This document shows positions 52,699 to 60,980 of a stretch of 64,000 nt of DNA, piece after piece; the first letter of the stretch is position 1, and every line of letters starts with the position of its first letter. Where the stretch lies: positions 496,001-560,000 of the forward strand of contig NZ_JAXOUF010000001.1 in assembly GCF_034424805.1 (NCBI RefSeq), in the 5' to 3' direction. The position numbers were made by a program, and so were the translations under genes. Source of the DNA: Labrys sedimenti (GTDB lineage Bacteria; Pseudomonadota; Alphaproteobacteria; Rhizobiales; Labraceae). Below the pieces are notes generated by a model. The model searched no databases. It was not told where the DNA came from and was given only the letters and a program-made list of their open reading frames with translations.

Positions 52699-53784
52699 GT
52701 GGCCGCCATTGCAGACAATCCCGCCACCATCGGCATGAGTCGCGGCCACCTCGCTGCCATCCGCGCCTGGCTCGTCGTCGTAGCGGTGCTGGTGATTGCC
52801 ATGGTGGTGGTGGGCGGCGCCACGCGCCTGACCGAATCCGGGCTGTCGATCACCGAATGGCAACCGATCAAGGGCACCATTCCGCCGCTGTCCGCCGGCG
52901 AATGGGCGGCTGAATTCGAGAAATACAAACAGATCCCGCAATATGTGAAGCTGAACCTCGGCATGACGCTCGAGGAGTTCAAGTTCATCTATTGGTGGGA
53001 GTGGAGCCACCGCCTGTTGGGCCGCCTGATCGGCATCGTCTTCGCCGTGCCTTTCCTGATCTTCTGGCTGCGCGGCTGGCTCACGCCCAGGCTCACCGTG
53101 AAGCTGGTCGGCCTGCTCGCGCTCGGGGGCAGCCAGGGATTGCTGGGCTGGTGGATGGTGAAATCGGGCCTGGCCGATCGGACAGAGGTCTCCGAATATC
53201 GCCTGGCCATGCATCTGACCCTGGCCTGTCTCATTCTCACTGCGATCGTCTGGGTGGCATCCTCGCTCAAGGAAGAACGCTTCGGCGGGGCCGTGCCGGG
53301 AGCTGCGAGGGCGATTGCCTATGCCCTGGTGCCGCTGATCCTGGTTCAGATCTTCATGGGCGGCCTCGTCGCCGGCCTGAGGGCCGGCATGGCCTACAAC
53401 ACCTGGCCTCTGATGGACGGCCATTTCATCCCGACGCTGAACAATCTCTACATCATGGCACCCACCTGGGTGAACCATTTCGAGAACGCGCTGACCGTGC
53501 AGTTCCAGCACCGCATGGTGGCCTATCTCATCGTGGCGCTGGCGCTGCTGCAGGCCTGGCTGGCTGTGCGTGGCGGCAACGGCCCGGCGCGCGGCCGGGC
53601 CCTGCTGGTGGCGGCCGTGGCGCTGAGCCAGGCCGTGATCGGTATCATCACGCTCGTGCTGGTCGTGCCGCTCTGGGCAGGCATCCTGCACCAGCTCGGC
53701 GGCGTCCTGCTGCTCACCGCTGCGACGGTGCACGCACAGCGGCTGGTTGCAGGGCCGGCGCCTCAGTCTCCGGCGAGGGCCTGA
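52699..53784 (+). CDS. ctaA: Heme A synthase (COX15/CtaA type)
   Basis: Eight-helix inner-membrane monooxygenase converting heme O to heme A for aa3-type oxidase; 361 residues from GTG 52699, preceded by AGGAAAGG. Heme-ligand histidines in WWEWSHRLLGRLIG, YRLAMHLTLA, VQFQHRMVAY and GILHQLGGVLLL. GGATRLTESGLSITEW is the family's first loop signature. Longer (alphaproteobacterial/mitochondrial) type. An upstream ATG at 52666 is possible. Its last 22 bases overlap the end of metY on the other strand. Confidence 0.96.
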   Translation: MAAIADNPATIGMSRGHLAAIRAWLVVVAVLVIAMVVVGGATRLTESGLSITEWQPIKGTIPPLSAGEWAAEFEKYKQIPQYVKLNLGMTLEEFKFIYWWEWSHRLLGRLIGIVFAVPFLIFWLRGWLTPRLTVKLVGLLALGGSQGLLGWWMVKSGLADRTEVSEYRLAMHLTLACLILTAIVWVASSLKEERFGGAVPGAARAIAYALVPLILVQIFMGGLVAGLRAGMAYNTWPLMDGHFIPTLNNLYIMAPTWVNHFENALTVQFQHRMVAYLIVALALLQAWLAVRGGNGPARGRALLVAAVALSQAVIGIITLVLVVPLWAGILHQLGGVLLLTAATVHAQRLVAGPAPQSPARA

Positions 53785-55049
53785 TCGAGGTCGGCAATGA
53801 TGTCCTTGACATCCTCGATGCCGACGGAAATGCGCACCACGTCGGGACCTGCGCCCGCTGCCTTCTTCTGCTCGTCGGACAATTGCCGATGGGTGGTCGA
53901 GGCCGGGTGAATGATCAGCGAGCGGGTATCGCCGACATTGGCGAGATGCGAGAACAGTTTGACGTTCGATACCAGCTGGATACCGGCCTCGTTGCCGCCC
54001 TTCAGGCCGAAGGTGAACACCGCCCCGGCGCCCTTGGGGCAGTATTTGCGGGCGAGGGCGTTGTAGCGGTCGGCATCGAGGCCAGGATAGGACACCCAGG
54101 CCACGCCCGGATGCTCGGCCAGATATTGCGCGACGGCCAGGGCGTTGTCCGAGTGCTTTTGCATGCGCAGCGGCAGAGTCTCGATGCCCGTCAGGATCAG
54201 GAAGGCGTTGAAGGGCGACAGCGCCGGGCCGAGGTCGCGCAGGCCGAGCACCCGCGCGGCGATGGCGAAGGCGAAATTGCCGAAGGTTTCGCCGATGACG
54301 ATGCCGTTATATTCCGGGCGCGGTGCCGACAGGAAGGGATAGCGGCCCGAGGAGAGCCAGTCGAACTTGCCGCCATCGACGATGACGCCGCCGATCGAGT
54401 TGCCATGCCCGCCCAGGAATTTGGTGGCCGAGTGGACCACGATGTCGGCGCCGAAGTCGATCGGGCGGGTGAGATAGGGCGAGGCCAGGGTGTTGTCGAC
54501 GATCAGCGGTACGCCGGCCTTCTTGGCAATGGCGGCAATGGCGGCGATGTCGGTGATGATGCCGCCGGGATTGGCGATGGATTCGATGAAGATCGCCTTG
54601 GTCTTCGGCGTCACCGCCGCGGCAAAAGTGGAAGGATCATTGGCATCGGCCCAGCGGACGTTCCAGTCGAACGAGCGGAAGGAATGGTTGAACTGGTTGA
54701 TCGAGCCGCCATAGAGCTTGTTGGAGGCGATGAACTCGTCACCCGGCTGCAACAGGGTATGGAACACCAGCATCTGTGCGGCATGGCCCGAGGCGACGGC
54801 CAGGGCGGCGGTGCCGCCTTCCAGCGCGGCGACGCGCTCTTCCAGCACCGCATTGGTGGGGTTGGTGATGCGCGAATAGATGTTGCCGAAAGCCTGCAGC
54901 CCGAACAGCGAGGCGGCATGGTCGACATCGTCGAAGACGAAGGACGTCGTCTGGTAGATCGGCGTGGCACGCGCGCCTGTAGTCGGGTCGGGTTGTGCGC
55001 CCGCGTGAACGGCAAGCGTTGAAAACCCTGGTTGTTGCCCAGCTGACAT
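53763..55049 (-). CDS. metY: O-acetylhomoserine aminocarboxypropyltransferase
   Basis: PLP enzyme that makes homocysteine directly from O-acetylhomoserine and sulfide; 428 residues. PLP lysine in VVHSATKFLGGHGNSIGG, with SRITNPTNAVLEERVAALEGG, NKLYGGSINQF and DNTLASPYL. Length and KLYGG sequence fit MetY rather than MetZ or MetB. ATG 55049 lies 6 bases after AGGAGG; ATG 55052 is also possible. Linked by pathway to hom at 12 kb. No SAM-II riboswitch was seen upstream. Confidence 0.96.
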   Translation of the reverse strand: MSAGQQPGFSTLAVHAGAQPDPTTGARATPIYQTTSFVFDDVDHAASLFGLQAFGNIYSRITNPTNAVLEERVAALEGGTAALAVASGHAAQMLVFHTLLQPGDEFIASNKLYGGSINQFNHSFRSFDWNVRWADANDPSTFAAAVTPKTKAIFIESIANPGGIITDIAAIAAIAKKAGVPLIVDNTLASPYLTRPIDFGADIVVHSATKFLGGHGNSIGGVIVDGGKFDWLSSGRYPFLSAPRPEYNGIVIGETFGNFAFAIAARVLGLRDLGPALSPFNAFLILTGIETLPLRMQKHSDNALAVAQYLAEHPGVAWVSYPGLDADRYNALARKYCPKGAGAVFTFGLKGGNEAGIQLVSNVKLFSHLANVGDTRSLIIHPASTTHRQLSDEQKKAAGAGPDVVRISVGIEDVKDIIADLDQALAGD

Positions 55050-55114
55050 CATGATCCTCCTTGGATGGTCTTGTGGAATGCTTGGCCGCAATGACGCGGC
55101 GTTGGTGAATTGGT

Positions 55115-55188
55115 GTCATTGCGAGCGCAGCGAAGCAATCCAGTTTTTGTAGGAGGCCTCTGGCTTGCTTTGCTGCGCCTGTAATGAC
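55115..55188. repeat. Imperfect inverted repeat of the GTCATTGCGAG type
   Basis: 29-base arms at 55115-55143 and 55160-55188: GTCATTGCGAGCGCAGCGAA... and its imperfect complement ending CTGTAATGAC, with a 16-base loop. Short repeats of this sequence type recur in many alphaproteobacterial genomes. Between the CoA-binding gene and metY, on their transcript. Confidence 0.75.
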
Positions 55189-55204
55189 AGACAGTATCAG
55201 CAGC

Positions 55205-55726
55205 CTACCGGCGCAGGCCGAGGCGCTGGAAGCCGCGATTGTCGCGTGTGGCGCGTTTGGAAGAAATGGCGCCGGAATTGACGCCGGCCCAGCCGATCTC
55301 GCCGGAAAGTCGGCCATACTCGATCTTGGGGCAGCGATTCATCACCACCTCGATGCCAGCGGCTTCCGCTTTCGCAGCCGCCGCATCGTTGCGCACCGTC
55401 AACTGCATCCAGATCACCTTGGGCAGGACAGGCAGGGCCAGGATTTCGTCGACCACAGCGCCGGCTGCCTCGGAGTTGCGGAAGATGTCGACCATGTCGA
55501 CGGGGCCGGGCAGGGCTGCCAGGCTGGCATAAACCGGCAGATCCAGGATGGTCTTGCCGGCGAGGCCGGGATTGATCGGGAACATCTGATAGCCACGCAG
55601 CTTGAGATATTTCAGCACGAAATAACTCGGCCGGACCTCATTGGCCGAAGCGCCGACCATGGCAATGCTGTGAACCTTGCGCAGGATGTCGCCGATACAG
55701 TCGTCAGAATAGCTGTCGTGGTTCAT
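55205..55726 (-). CDS. CoA-binding-fold protein (CoA_binding_2)
   Basis: 173 residues, Rossmann-type CoA-binding domain of the YccU group: HSIAMVGASANEVRPSYFVLKYLKLRGY, MFPINPGLAGKTILDLPVY and VIWMQLTVRND, with NRCPKIEYGRL at the C-terminus. Function unknown; no catalytic domain. It lies upstream of metY on the same strand, with a 155-bp gap containing an inverted repeat; the pair is seen in other Rhizobiales. Confidence 0.9.
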   Translation of the reverse strand: MNHDSYSDDCIGDILRKVHSIAMVGASANEVRPSYFVLKYLKLRGYQMFPINPGLAGKTILDLPVYASLAALPGPVDMVDIFRNSEAAGAVVDEILALPVLPKVIWMQLTVRNDAAAAKAEAAGIEVVMNRCPKIEYGRLSGEIGWAGVNSGAISSKRATRDNRGFQRLGLRR

Positions 55727-55756
55727 TCACACATCCGTCGGTCGTCGATCGGTCAA

Positions 55757-56359
55757 TCAATTGGCTTCGGCTATCGGTTTGAGCTTGTCGAGGAAGGGTT
55801 TCACCACCTCGGCATTGCCGGGAAGGGGCGTCAAGGCTTGCAGAGAGGCAAACTGCTCGTCGAGCTGCTGCAGCGCTTCCTTCTTCTTTTCGGGAGTGAG
55901 GCTTTGGTCCGCCTCGATCTCGGCCCGTGCCTTGGCTTTGTCTGTCTCGGGATCGTTCTGGCTGCTGTCGGCGGCACCGTTATTGTCGGGGACATCGGCC
56001 TGATAGGCCAGCATCACCGAGTTGGTGACGATATCGAGCGCGTCGAGATCCTTGAAATCATATTTGGCCAGGATCGCATCGGTGCGTGTCTTGGCTTCGG
56101 CGATGTCCTGGAATGCCGGCAGGGAGGCCACCGGATCGTCGCCGGGCGTGTCGGAACGGTCGCCATATTTCTTGGTGAGATCAGCGGCAAGGACCGTCAA
56201 CTCGGCGCGGGCGGCGATGAACTTCTCCACCATCGGCGCGGTCAGCTTGACCTGGTCGTCGCTCGCACCGGCCGGATCGACGAGGAAACAGGCCGATAGA
56301 GCCAGGCCCGAAGCAAGACATAGGCGGCGGGCGAATTGCCTGAAGGTGGAAGCGTGCAT
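55757..56359 (-). CDS. Secreted protein of unknown function
   Basis: 200 residues from ATG 56359. Residues 1-32 resemble a signal peptide (RQFARRLCLASGLALSACFLVDPAGA; a Cys in LSAC might be a lipobox). The mature part is helical and charged: KLTAPMVEKFIAARAELTVLAADLTKKYGD, then DIVTNSVMLAYQADV, an Asp/Asn-rich linker (NNGAADSSQNDPETDK) and a KKKEALQQLDEQFASL helix. I recognise no named family with confidence. It starts 5 bp after nadK, so probably cotranscribed. A TTG at 56371 would overlap nadK. Confidence 0.75.
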   Translation of the reverse strand: MHASTFRQFARRLCLASGLALSACFLVDPAGASDDQVKLTAPMVEKFIAARAELTVLAADLTKKYGDRSDTPGDDPVASLPAFQDIAEAKTRTDAILAKYDFKDLDALDIVTNSVMLAYQADVPDNNGAADSSQNDPETDKAKARAEIEADQSLTPEKKKEALQQLDEQFASLQALTPLPGNAEVVKPFLDKLKPIAEAN

Positions 56360-56364
56360 GTGGG

Positions 56365-57144
56365 CTACCAATCGAATTGCTCGCGCAGGATGCGTTCGTC
56401 GAGTGAATGCCCCGGATCATGCAGCATGACGAGGTCTTGCGACGAATCCATGGCTATCTCGACGCGCTGCACGTCTTTGACCTCAACATTGTCGCCGACC
56501 GCATTGACCGGCCGCTTGGCCGGCTCCAGCACTTCTATGGTGACGCGCGCGCGCTGCGGCAGGATGGCACCGCGCCATCGGCGAGGGCGAAACGCCGAGA
56601 TCGGAGTGAGCGCCAGCAGGGGCGCCTCCAGGGGCAGGATCGGACCGTTGGCCGACAGATTATAGGCGGTCGATCCGGCCGGCGTCGCTACGATCAGGCC
56701 ATCGCAGATCAGGCTCTCCAGCCGGACATGCTCATCGATCGAAATTCTCAGCTTGGCTGCCTGGAAACGGGCGCGCAGCAGCGATACCTCGTTGATGGCA
56801 TAGGATTTCGATGTCTGGCCACGCGTGTCGACCGCGCACATCGCAAGCGGATGCACCACGCTGCGCCGGGCCTTGGCCAAGCGGTCATGCAGGTCGTTTT
56901 CGCGGAACTCGTTCATCAGGAAGCCGACGGAGCCACGATTCATGCCGTAAATCGGAAGCTTGCGGCCCATCAGTCTGTGCAATGTCTGCAGCATGAGGCC
57001 ATCACCGCCGAGAGCGACGACAACCTCCGCCTCCTCGATCGGGACGTTGCCATAGCGGGCCGTGAGCGACTTGAGCGCCTTGCGCGCCGAAGCGGTCGCG
57101 GTGGCCACGAAGGCGATCTTCTCGAAATGCTGTTTGCTGGTCAC
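56365..57144 (-). CDS. nadK: NAD kinase
   Basis: Phosphorylates NAD+ to NADP+; 259 residues from GTG 57144 (VTSKQHFEKIAFVAT), which replaces the long upstream frame because family members start there. GGDG motif in VVALGGDGLMLQTLHRL, NRGSVGFLMNEF, NEVSLLR and the GLIVATPAGSTAYNLSANGP motif are intact. Cytosolic. Followed at once by the secreted unknown. Confidence 0.95.
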   Translation of the reverse strand: MTSKQHFEKIAFVATATASARKALKSLTARYGNVPIEEAEVVVALGGDGLMLQTLHRLMGRKLPIYGMNRGSVGFLMNEFRENDLHDRLAKARRSVVHPLAMCAVDTRGQTSKSYAINEVSLLRARFQAAKLRISIDEHVRLESLICDGLIVATPAGSTAYNLSANGPILPLEAPLLALTPISAFRPRRWRGAILPQRARVTIEVLEPAKRPVNAVGDNVEVKDVQRVEIAMDSSQDLVMLHDPGHSLDERILREQFDW

Positions 57145-57511
57145 GAATGGAATCGCAATGGGAATGTTCGCTGGACCAGGGCAAGCCCGGGTCGATGGGT
57201 AAGGCAGGCGACGCATGCCCGGCGCCAGCCTATCGCGAAAAAATGCCGGCTGCCAATGCCCAAAGCGTCTTGCCATCGGGCGCCAACGCCCAGAATTGCA
57301 TGAACGCTTCCCAGCTCCATGGCCACGCCATAAGAAAACGCCGCATTGACCATTAATGCGGCGCCTTCAAGCATCCCGAAGCGCCCTGCCATCTGACGCA
57401 AGCGCCGCGAATCGCAAAGTCGCTCTGGCCTATCGTCGGGCTGGCCTGGAAACGAAGAGACGGAGCAAAGGAGCGTTCGGTCATGAACGCCCTCTGCTCA
57501 CGTCGATCACA
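57145..57511. other. Intergenic region between rne and nadK
   Basis: 367 bp without a supportable gene. It holds reverse repeat copy G (57409-57500) just past the rne stop. The rest is probably the nadK promoter region, but I see no clear promoter or operator. Confidence 0.55.
57409..57500 (-). repeat. Dispersed two-hairpin repeat, copy G (reverse, diverged)
   Basis: On the minus strand: GAGCAGAGGGCGTTC-ATGAC-CGAACGCTCC TTTGCTC, then CGTCTCTTCGTTTCC and a closing CGACTTTGCGATTC. The first hairpin is well kept, the second half diverged. It starts 11 bp after the rne stop and could shape the 3' end of that message. Confidence 0.7.
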
Positions 57512-60193
57512 TCATTTCTTCGACCACCATCCGGCCTTCTTCGGCTTGGCCGGATCGACGGCGTCGACATAGACATAGGCGGAAGGGTTGGACACCACGA
57601 CTTCGCGCGCCGCGGCAGATGCCACAGCTTCCTGAACCGGCTCCGGCTCGGCGACTGGAGCCGGTGCCGGGGGGGGCTCGGCCTGAACGGGCTCGGCCTC
57701 CGGGGCAGGGACCGGCGCAGGCTCGCTCTCCGCTTCGGTCTTGATCGCTACCTGCTTGCGACCCCGGCGCTTGGGCTTCGGCTTTTCCTCGACGACCGCC
57801 TCGGGTGCGACCTCGGCGACGGCGGGGGCCTCCACGGCTTCTGCTGCCACGGCTTCAACGGTCGCGACTTCAGGGGCAGAAGCCTCGGCTGCGGGCGCTT
57901 CGGCTTCGTCAACGGCCGGCGTCTCCACTTCGGCCTCGCGGCGACCGCCACGACGCCCGCGGCGGCGGCGCTTGCCGGTATCGGCACTCTCATCTTCGCT
58001 CGGTGCGGCAGCTTCGGCGGCCGGAGGCGTTGTCACCTCCTCGGCGACGGGGGACTCGGCGGCAACCTGCTCGGCAGCCGGCGCGGCATCCTCGCCTTCA
58101 CCTTCGCTTTCACCCTCGTTTTCATTGGCTGCGTTCTGTGCATCCGCCTCGGTGCCGGTGCCATTGCCCCGACGGCGACGGCGGCGGCGGCGACGCTTGC
58201 GCCCGCCTTCCCCGCCTTCGGCTTCGCCATCGGCGGCCTGATGGCGCGGCTTGCGGCCGCCCTCGGCCTCCTTTTCCTCCTCCTCGTCGGCTTCGACTTC
58301 GATCTCGACTTCGGCCACTTCTTCGGCCGGCGGGAAAGAATCGACCTGGACCGTGGTCGCCACGGGGCGGGGTTCCAGCGGCGTGGCGATATCGCCGCGC
58401 TCGATCAGGTAGTTCTGGTTGCCCACGATGGTCTCATCGGCGCTGACCGTGATCGAGACGCCGAAACGAGCCTCAAGCGCGTAGAGATGGCCACGCTTGT
58501 GGTTGAGCACGTAGAGCGCGGTGGCCGTCCGGGTGCGCAGCACCAGATTGTGCGTGGCGCTCTTGAGAAGTTGGTCTTCCAGGGCGCGCAGGATGTGCAG
58601 CGCCACCGAGGTAACGGAGCGGACATGGCCGCTGCCGCCGCAATGGGCGCATACTTCGGTGGAAGATTCCAGCACGCCGGTGCGGATACGCTGGCGCGAC
58701 ATCTCCATCAGGCCGAAATGCGAGATGCGGCCGACCTGGATGCGGGCCCTGTCGTTCTTCAGGCAATCCTTGAGCTTGCGCTCGACCGAGCGGTTGTTGC
58801 GGCTCTCGTCCATGTCGATGAAATCGATGACGATCAGGCCGGCAAGGTCGCGCAGGCGCAGTTGGCGGGAGATTTCCTCCGCCGCTTCGAGATTGGTCTT
58901 GAGGGCGGTGTCCTCGATATTGTGCTCGCGCGTGGCGCGGCCCGAGTTGACGTCGATCGAAACCAGCGCCTCGGTCTGGTTGATGACGATGTAGCCGCCC
59001 GATTTCAGGCTGACGGAGGGCGAGAACATCGCATCGAGCTGGGCTTCCACGCCGAAACGCTGGAACAGCGGCGCCGCCTCGCGATAGGCCTGCACGTTCT
59101 TGGCATGGCTCGGCATGAGCATGCGCATGAAGTCCTTGGCCTCGCGATAGCCCTCGTCGCCGGCGACGATCACCTCGTCGATATCCTTGTTGTAGAGGTC
59201 GCGGATCGAGCGCTTGATCAGCGAGCCCTCTTCATAGACGAGCGTCGGAGCCGCGGACTTCAGCGTGAGATCACGCACGTTCTCCCACAGGCGCAGCAGA
59301 TATTCGAAGTCGCGCTTGATCTCGACCTTGGTGCGCGAGGCACCGGCCGTGCGCAGGATCACACCCATGCCATCAGGCACGTCGAGTTCGCCGGCCACGG
59401 CCTTCAGGCGCTTGCGGTCGACGGCATTGGTGATCTTGCGGGAGATGCCGCCGCCACGGGCGGTGTTGGGCATCAGCACCGAATAGCGGCCGGCCAGCGA
59501 AAGATAGGTGGTGAGGGCAGCGCCCTTGTTGCCGCGCTCTTCCTTGACGACCTGGACCAGCAGCACCTGGCGGCGCTTGATCACTTCCTGGATCTTGTAC
59601 TGCTTGCGGGGGCGGGAGACACGCTCCGGGATGTCGTCGGCAACATCCCCGCCGCCGAGCGCCTCGACATGCTCCTCGTCGGAGCCGGAGCCAACCTCGA
59701 CGATTCCGCCCGAACCGCCTTCCTCGCCGGTGCTGTCCTCGGACGCTTCAGGCTCGGGCGCAGAAGCAACGACGGCAGCCGTCTCGGCTTCCGCGGCCTC
59801 GGTGCGGTTCTGGCCGCGCCCACGGCGACGGCGTGAACCGCTCCGGCGTCCTTCACTCGCGCCATTGGCGTTGCCGTTTTCCTCGTCTTCATCCTCGTCG
59901 CGATGCGAGCGCTGTTCCTCGGCCAGCAAGGCCAGGCGATCGGCAACGGGGATCTGATAGTAGTCGGGATGGATTTCTGAGAAGGCGAGGAAGCCATGGC
60001 GGTTGCCGCCATATTCCACGAAGGCCGCCTGAAGGGACGGTTCAACGCGGGTGACCTTGGCAAGATAGATATTGCCGCGCAGCTGCTTGCGATTGGCTGC
60101 CTCGAAGTCAAACTCCTCGACGCGATTGCCGCGGACCACCACGACCCGGGTTTCCTCCGGGTGGGCGGCATCGATCAACATTTTGTTGGCCAT
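57512..60193 (-). CDS. rne: Ribonuclease E/G
   Basis: Endoribonuclease at the core of RNA processing; 893 residues from ATG 60193 (MANKMLIDAAHPEETRVVV). N-terminal S1 domain (RGNIYLAKVTRVEPSLQAAFVEYG) contains a Glu/Asp/Arg-rich insert of about 130 residues (about 95-225), as in other alphaproteobacteria; then the catalytic domain with LVVIDFIDMDESRNNR-like LIVIDFIDMDE and the Zn-link CAHCGGSG. From about residue 600 the tail is long, disordered and compositionally biased (Ala/Glu/Pro with Arg clusters such as GGRKRRRRRRRRRG and GKRRRRGRRGGRRE), probably RNA-binding and degradosome scaffold. The 3' tail closes with VDAVDPAKPKKAGWWSKK. Confidence 0.96.
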   Translation of the reverse strand: MANKMLIDAAHPEETRVVVVRGNRVEEFDFEAANRKQLRGNIYLAKVTRVEPSLQAAFVEYGGNRHGFLAFSEIHPDYYQIPVADRLALLAEEQRSHRDEDEDEENGNANGASEGRRSGSRRRRGRGQNRTEAAEAETAAVVASAPEPEASEDSTGEEGGSGGIVEVGSGSDEEHVEALGGGDVADDIPERVSRPRKQYKIQEVIKRRQVLLVQVVKEERGNKGAALTTYLSLAGRYSVLMPNTARGGGISRKITNAVDRKRLKAVAGELDVPDGMGVILRTAGASRTKVEIKRDFEYLLRLWENVRDLTLKSAAPTLVYEEGSLIKRSIRDLYNKDIDEVIVAGDEGYREAKDFMRMLMPSHAKNVQAYREAAPLFQRFGVEAQLDAMFSPSVSLKSGGYIVINQTEALVSIDVNSGRATREHNIEDTALKTNLEAAEEISRQLRLRDLAGLIVIDFIDMDESRNNRSVERKLKDCLKNDRARIQVGRISHFGLMEMSRQRIRTGVLESSTEVCAHCGGSGHVRSVTSVALHILRALEDQLLKSATHNLVLRTRTATALYVLNHKRGHLYALEARFGVSITVSADETIVGNQNYLIERGDIATPLEPRPVATTVQVDSFPPAEEVAEVEIEVEADEEEEKEAEGGRKPRHQAADGEAEGGEGGRKRRRRRRRRRGNGTGTEADAQNAANENEGESEGEGEDAAPAAEQVAAESPVAEEVTTPPAAEAAAPSEDESADTGKRRRRGRRGGRREAEVETPAVDEAEAPAAEASAPEVATVEAVAAEAVEAPAVAEVAPEAVVEEKPKPKRRGRKQVAIKTEAESEPAPVPAPEAEPVQAEPPPAPAPVAEPEPVQEAVASAAAREVVVSNPSAYVYVDAVDPAKPKKAGWWSKK

Positions 60194-60980
60194 TATTATT
60201 TTCTCTCTGGCAAGCGCGGCCGGGGTCATGCGCGACGGGGCTGCTGGCGACGAACACCGATACAGCCCTGCCGATGCGGCAGGCGCTTGCTCTGTTGGCT
60301 GGGACAAGGCTCGATGAGGGGCGAATGGTATGTCCCGAAGGCGAAAGCGGCAGTATTCGTGCAAACCGCTCGGGGAGTGCACGCTGCATCACTTCTCGAC
60401 GTCCGGGGGATGCTGTTGTTTGCATCGCTCCATCACCGGGTTCGGGTCTCGGGACTGCTCCCGGGACGGCGCTCTCGGTCGATGGGCGGGACGGGATATC
60501 CGACCGGCGCTCGCGCCGATCCGGATCGCTGGGCGATCCGCACGCCACCCGTGATTCTCCTTATCCTCTAAGGACACATCAGCAGCCGGATAACCTCGGC
60601 TTGGCCGGCACCGCATACGATCGTCACGCTTTCACGGCGCAACCGGTCTGCAGGGACCATTCTGATGCTCGAATTCGGCATGGTCGGAGAACCATTCGAG
60701 AGCAAATTCGTTTTATCGAGTTCTTGTTCGATTTGGCAAGGATTTCCGTTGGCTGTTGCAGGAAGGACACGCAGAACATCGGGTCTACGTTAACGTCGGA
60801 GATACCCTTCGAGGCCTTCATCATTGTTTCGCCACTTCCAAGCGGATATTGGCAAGGCCGGATTTCGCGCCGGACCCAGCCTTTCCGCGGACGGGGAGCC
60901 GCGGCCGGGCATGCCAGGCGGAATTTCGATATGCCGGGCACCGGCAGGCGTGACAGCCGTGTTCGGCGGGAAAACTGGAG
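60194..60980. other. Long intergenic region between rne and amiC
   Basis: 787 bp between divergent genes, the longest gene-free stretch here. Several short open frames cross it but none has a start signal or family resemblance. A long 5' leader is expected for rne, whose message is autoregulated in E. coli, but no homologous hairpin was recognised. An imperfect inverted repeat near 60665-60700 (CTCGAAT...ATTCGAG) may be a decayed repeat copy. Confidence 0.55.

Noticed and set aside
55050..55204. SAM-II riboswitch upstream of metY
   Set aside because: Methionine genes of alphaproteobacteria often have one, but the gap holds only a GTCATTGCGAG-type repeat and a ribosome-binding site; no SAM-II core was recognised.
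57356..59836. 826-codon open frame on the plus strand over rne
   Set aside because: Low-complexity Gly/Leu/Arg protein antisense to a certain RNase E gene; a shadow of the biased rne codons.
60665..60720. Eighth copy of the two-hairpin repeat
   Set aside because: GAGAGCAAATTCGTTTTATCG is suggestive, but the second hairpin and the TTTCGACGCG core are missing; too weak to count.
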